NCBI GenBank assembly: GCA_028281075.1
Contig: JANQKO010000565.1
Location: forward strand, 1 to 11,124
DNA: 11,124 nt
Direction of reading: 5' to 3'
Source of the DNA: Alphaproteobacteria bacterium
GTDB taxonomy: Bacteria > Pseudomonadota > Alphaproteobacteria > GCA-2731375
The notes below the pieces were generated by a model. That model was not told the origin of the DNA. It saw only the letters and a list, made by a program, of their open reading frames with translations, and searched no databases. Position numbers and translations under genes: made by a program. Shown here piece after piece: positions 8,492 through 11,124 of the stretch; positions within the stretch are counted from its first letter, which is position 1, and every line of letters starts with the position of its first letter.

Positions 8492-8502
8492 GAGCCACAA
8501 TA
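8483..8502. promoter_or_regulatory. Perfect dyad TATTGT-N8-ACAATA, candidate operator
   Basis: Six-base arms at 8483-8488 and 8497-8502 are exact reverse complements across an eight-base spacer. The left arm overlaps the TTGACA -35 box, so a bound dimer would block RNA polymerase. The 20-bp length suits a helix-turn-helix dimer. No regulator gene lies in the window, so the factor is unknown. Confidence 0.45.
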
Positions 8503-8518
8503 TCCGCCTCAAAAACCG

Positions 8519-8941
8519 CTATGTCAGCAACCGGAACCGCGGCAGCCACAGCCCGTCCGGGCCCGCGTCCCAGGCCAGCTCGACATCCGCGCCGACGGCT
8601 AGCGCGCTGGGCGCGGCGTCGATGACGTTGCTGATCAGCTTGACGCCCGGCAGCGCCGGAAAGGCGATCACCGCGACGTTGTAGGGCAGCCGGTCGCGCA
8701 CGGCCGGGTGCGAGGCATGGTGCGCGAAGGTATAGCTGAACACCCGCGCCTCGGCCGGCGCCGGCACCCAGACGCGGTTCGTTGACTGACAGGCGGGGCA
8801 GACCGGAAGCGGGGGATGTTGCGCCGTGCCGCAATCGCCGCAGGCCTGGAACATCAGCCGGCGTTCCCGGCAATGGGCCCAGAATTCGGCCGCGTCCATG
8901 TCGGGCGCGGGAAACGGCAGGGTATCGGGCAGGTAGGGCAT
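8519..8941 (-). CDS. DUF35 (zinc-ribbon/OB-fold) thiolase partner protein
   Basis: The protein has 140 residues. An N-terminal helix with FWAHCRERRLMFQACGDC is followed by a rubredoxin-like zinc ribbon whose ligands are Cys34, Cys37, Cys48 and Cys51 (CGDC, then CPAC). Next come VFSYTFAHHASHPA and an OB fold (about 65-140) with PYNVAVIAFPALPGVKLISNVI. Such proteins pair with thiolase-fold subunits; the best known is ChsH2 with the aldolase Ltp2 in steroid side-chain breakdown, where DUF35 stabilises the partner and helps bind acyl-CoA. Only three bases separate its ATG at 8941 from the stop of the thiolase gene, so translation is probably coupled. Its own Shine-Dalgarno is poor. Shortly after its stop a GCGGTTTTT run may give partial termination before the small unit. 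Confidence 0.9.
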   Translation of the reverse strand: MPYLPDTLPFPAPDMDAAEFWAHCRERRLMFQACGDCGTAQHPPLPVCPACQSTNRVWVPAPAEARVFSYTFAHHASHPAVRDRLPYNVAVIAFPALPGVKLISNVIDAAPSALAVGADVELAWDAGPDGLWLPRFRLLT

Positions 8942-8944
8942 GGC

Positions 8945-10117
8945 TCAAACCCCCAGGATCGCGGCGCTGGTCGGCGTCACGCTTCCGCCGCCCGACACCA
9001 GGCACAGCCTGGCGTCCGCGACCTGGCTGGTCGACTGGCCGCGGAGCTGCCGCACGCCCTCGACCACCAGGTTGAAGCCGTGGATATAGGCCTCCGACAG
9101 GTTGCCGCCCGCGGTGTTGACGGGCAGGCGGCCATCGGGCCAGCGCAGGTTGCCGTCGGCGGCGAACGGTCCGCCCTCGCCGACGCCGCAGAAGCCGAAG
9201 TCCTCGAGCGAGAAGATCACCGTCGCCGTGAAGGCGTCGTAGAGCTGCGCCACGTCGATCTCTTCCGGCGTCACGCCGGCCCGCCCATAGAGCTCGCCCG
9301 CCATGACCCTGGCGTTGCCGGTGGCATAGATCTCGTCCGGCATGTTGTGGCCGCCCAGCATGCCGCTGCCCCAGCCCTTGCTGCTGCCCTGCCGCGCCGC
9401 CAGCACGTGCACCGGCCGGGTCTTCAGGTCGCGGGCACGCTCGGCCGTCGTCACGATCACGGCCGCCGCGCCGTCGCTCTCCAGGCAGCAGTCGAAAAGC
9501 CGCAGCGGGTCGGCGATCATGCGCGAGGCCTGGTGGTCTTCCAGGCTCAACGGCCGGCCGTGCATGACCGCGCGCGGGTTGCGCCGGGCGTTGTCGCGGC
9601 AGACCAGCGCCACCTCGGCGAACTGTTCCGACGTCGTGCCATGAAGGTGCATGTGCCGCCGCGCCAGCAGGGCGAACATCTGCGCCGGCGCGAACAGGCC
9701 GAAGGGCGCCGTGAAGGCGGCGTCCGGCGACCAGGCATGATACTGGCCGAAGCGGAACGATTGTCCCTGGCACAGCCCCCGGAACACGGCGACCGCCGTC
9801 GCCTGTCCGCTCTCGACCGCGGCCGCGGCATGCGCAAGCGCGCCGCACGACCCGCCGCCGCCCCCGCCCCAGACCATCGAGGCGAACCGGAGCTGGTCGA
9901 TGCCGAGCGCGACCATCAGCCGCGCGGGGTCGTTGGCGTCGTCGGAATAGGACGCGAAACCGTCGATCGCCGAGGGCGGCAGGCCGGCATCGGCCGCCGC
10001 GTTCAGAATGGCCTCGCAGGCGAGCGCGAACTGGCTGCGGTCGGCGATGCCGCCCCATCTGGCATACGGGCTCTCGCCGATGCCGACGATGACGGCGCGG
10101 TCACGGCTGGCGGTCAT
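8945..10117 (-). CDS. Thiolase-fold protein of the SCP-x/Ltp2 type, probably not a true thiolase
   Basis: This 390-residue thiolase-superfamily protein would act on acyl-CoA esters in the cytoplasm. It opens with AVIVGIGESPYARWGG, has GGGGGSCGAL with Cys91 where the nucleophile loop lies, QLYDAFTATVIFSLEDFGFC at 291-310 in place of the NEAFA motif, and VNTAGGNLSEAYIHG at 333-347. The usual GHP histidine is absent: Tyr344 and Ile345 occupy that region. The C-terminal CxGGG cysteine position is Val374 in CLVSGGG. Loss of these residues, with tyrosines at 293 and 344, matches the repurposed site of the aldolase Ltp2 as I recall it. A retro-aldol cleavage of a beta-hydroxyacyl-CoA is therefore plausible; an inactive or lipid-transfer role is the alternative. 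It starts at the ATG at 10117 with a weak ribosome site, 64 bases from the divergent synthetase, and is followed by its DUF35 partner. Confidence 0.85.
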   Translation of the reverse strand: MTASRDRAVIVGIGESPYARWGGIADRSQFALACEAILNAAADAGLPPSAIDGFASYSDDANDPARLMVALGIDQLRFASMVWGGGGGGSCGALAHAAAAVESGQATAVAVFRGLCQGQSFRFGQYHAWSPDAAFTAPFGLFAPAQMFALLARRHMHLHGTTSEQFAEVALVCRDNARRNPRAVMHGRPLSLEDHQASRMIADPLRLFDCCLESDGAAAVIVTTAERARDLKTRPVHVLAARQGSSKGWGSGMLGGHNMPDEIYATGNARVMAGELYGRAGVTPEEIDVAQLYDAFTATVIFSLEDFGFCGVGEGGPFAADGNLRWPDGRLPVNTAGGNLSEAYIHGFNLVVEGVRQLRGQSTSQVADARLCLVSGGGSVTPTSAAILGV

Positions 10118-10181
10118 GGCGTGGACAGTCTTGGGCGCGGTGAATAGGCTTGCATGAACCGAATCTCTGGGGGACGGACAC

Positions 10182-11124
10182 GTGCGTTTGCTGCGGCCGG
10201 GATCGACCTATGCGGACCTGAAGGCGACATTTCGCCATCAAATCCCCGACCGGTTCAACATCGGCGTCGACGCCTGCGACCGCCATGCCGGCGATCCGGA
10301 CAAGCTGGCGCTGATCTACGAGGACGCCGACGGCGCGGTCCGGCGCTACACCTTCGCCGACATGCAAAAGCTGTCGAACCGCCTGGCGAACGCGCTCACG
10401 GCGCTCGGCATCGGACCCGGCGACCGTGTCGGCATCCTGCTGGGCCAGCGGCCGGAGACGGCGCTGACCCACATCACGCTCTACCGCATGGGCGCCATCG
10501 CCCTGCCGCTGTTCACGCTGTTCGGCCCCGACGCGCTCGAATACCGGCTCGGCAACAGCGGCGCCAGGGCCGTCATCACCGACGGCGCCAACGCCGGCAA
10601 GCTGACCGGTATCCGCGACCGCCTGCCCGACCTGCGGTCGGTGATCGTGACCGGCCCGGGCGACGAGGCCGGCGACCACGACTTCGGGGCGCTGCTGGAG
10701 AACGCCCGCGACAGCTTCACGCCGGTCGACACGGGCGCCGAGGACCCGGCGCTGATCATCTACACGTCGGGCACGACGGGGCCGCCGAAGGGCGCGCTGC
10801 ACGCGCACCGGGTGATGTTCGGCCACTATCCCTCGATCGAGTTCACGCACGACTTCTTTCCGCAGGCGAACGACCTGTTCTGGACGCCCGCCGACTGGGC
10901 CTGGGGCGGCGGCCTGCTGGACGTACTGCTGCCGGCCTGGCATTACGGCGTGCCGGTGCTGGCCCACCGGGCGGCGAAGTTCGATCCCGAACGGACCTTC
11001 GACCTGCTGGCCAGGCACGCCGTGCGCAACAGCTTCCTGCCGCCGACGGCGCTGAAAATGCTGCGCCAGGTGCCGGACCCCGGGGCGCGGCACGATTTCG
11101 CCATGCGCTCGATCGGCAGCGGCG
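10182..11124 (+). CDS. AMP-forming acyl-CoA synthetase, N-terminal part
   Basis: An open frame of 314 codons runs from GTG 10182 off the right edge. GTG is supported by GGGGGA about seven bases upstream (near 10169-10174) and by no better ATG at the expected N-terminus, which reads LLRPGSTYADLKATFRHQIP. The ATP/AMP-binding loop YTSGTTGPPKG is at 194-204, with Lys203. The downstream FWTPADWAWGGG and SFLPPTALKM are typical of the medium-chain or acetoacetyl/acyl-CoA synthetases of the ANL superfamily. These activate a carboxylic acid with ATP to an acyl-adenylate and then transfer it to CoA. The A8-A10 motifs and catalytic C-terminal lysine lie beyond the window, so chain length and activity cannot be judged. 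It is divergent from the thiolase-like gene across 64 bases, an arrangement suggesting one shared control region and a common pathway. Confidence 0.92.
   Translation, partial: MRLLRPGSTYADLKATFRHQIPDRFNIGVDACDRHAGDPDKLALIYEDADGAVRRYTFADMQKLSNRLANALTALGIGPGDRVGILLGQRPETALTHITLYRMGAIALPLFTLFGPDALEYRLGNSGARAVITDGANAGKLTGIRDRLPDLRSVIVTGPGDEAGDHDFGALLENARDSFTPVDTGAEDPALIIYTSGTTGPPKGALHAHRVMFGHYPSIEFTHDFFPQANDLFWTPADWAWGGGLLDVLLPAWHYGVPVLAHRAAKFDPERTFDLLARHAVRNSFLPPTALKMLRQVPDPGARHDFAMRSIGSG

Noticed and set aside
8816..10147. 443-codon + strand frame opposite the thiolase and DUF35 genes
   Set aside because: It is the antisense shadow of two genes with clear domains, and it has no motif or ribosome site.

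Overview
This is GC-rich, densely packed chromosomal DNA. The proteins and their spacing suggest an alphaproteobacterium, probably of Rhodospirillales type. One ribosome-binding site is a 17-base exact complement of the 16S rRNA 3' tail in the form I recall for alphaproteobacteria. I see no rRNA, tRNA, transposase, phage gene or CRISPR array.

Layout. Bases 1-1850 (+ strand) hold the 3' end of a DUF1194 gene and a complete exported DUF3179 protein. A 149-base gap between convergent genes follows, with a short degenerate tandem repeat. Bases 2000-5717 (- strand) are a compact run read right to left: an HMG-CoA lyase family enzyme, RecQ helicase, and a six-bladed NHL propeller that keeps the residue pattern of peptidyl-hydroxyglycine alpha-amidating lyase (PAL). 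Bases 5807-8193 (+ strand) are a two-gene operon: an amidase-signature hydrolase and a zinc deacylase resembling DoeB (N-acetyl-diaminobutyrate deacetylase). Bases 8519-10117 (- strand) hold a non-canonical thiolase-fold protein and its usual DUF35 zinc-ribbon/OB-fold partner. A divergent AMP-forming acyl-CoA synthetase starts at 10182 and runs off the right edge.

Most of the window looks catabolic: CoA activation, C-C cleavage of CoA thioesters, and amide or N-acyl hydrolysis. The synthetase, thiolase-like protein and DUF35 protein could form one pathway in which an acid is activated to its CoA ester and then cleaved, possibly by a retro-aldol step as in steroid side-chain degradation. The amidase and deacylase could act in sequence on an N-acylated, amidated amino compound. 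RecQ is a housekeeping DNA-repair gene placed between two enzyme genes.

The part that ordinary annotation would miss is 8231-8502 on the - strand. It forms a self-contained small transcription unit: a TTGACA -35 box overlapped by a perfect 6-bp dyad, a very strong Shine-Dalgarno, a 32-codon Ser/Thr-rich ORF with unusual codon use, three small hairpins and a textbook intrinsic terminator. It could be a small-protein gene, a regulatory RNA, or both. I do not recognise the peptide.
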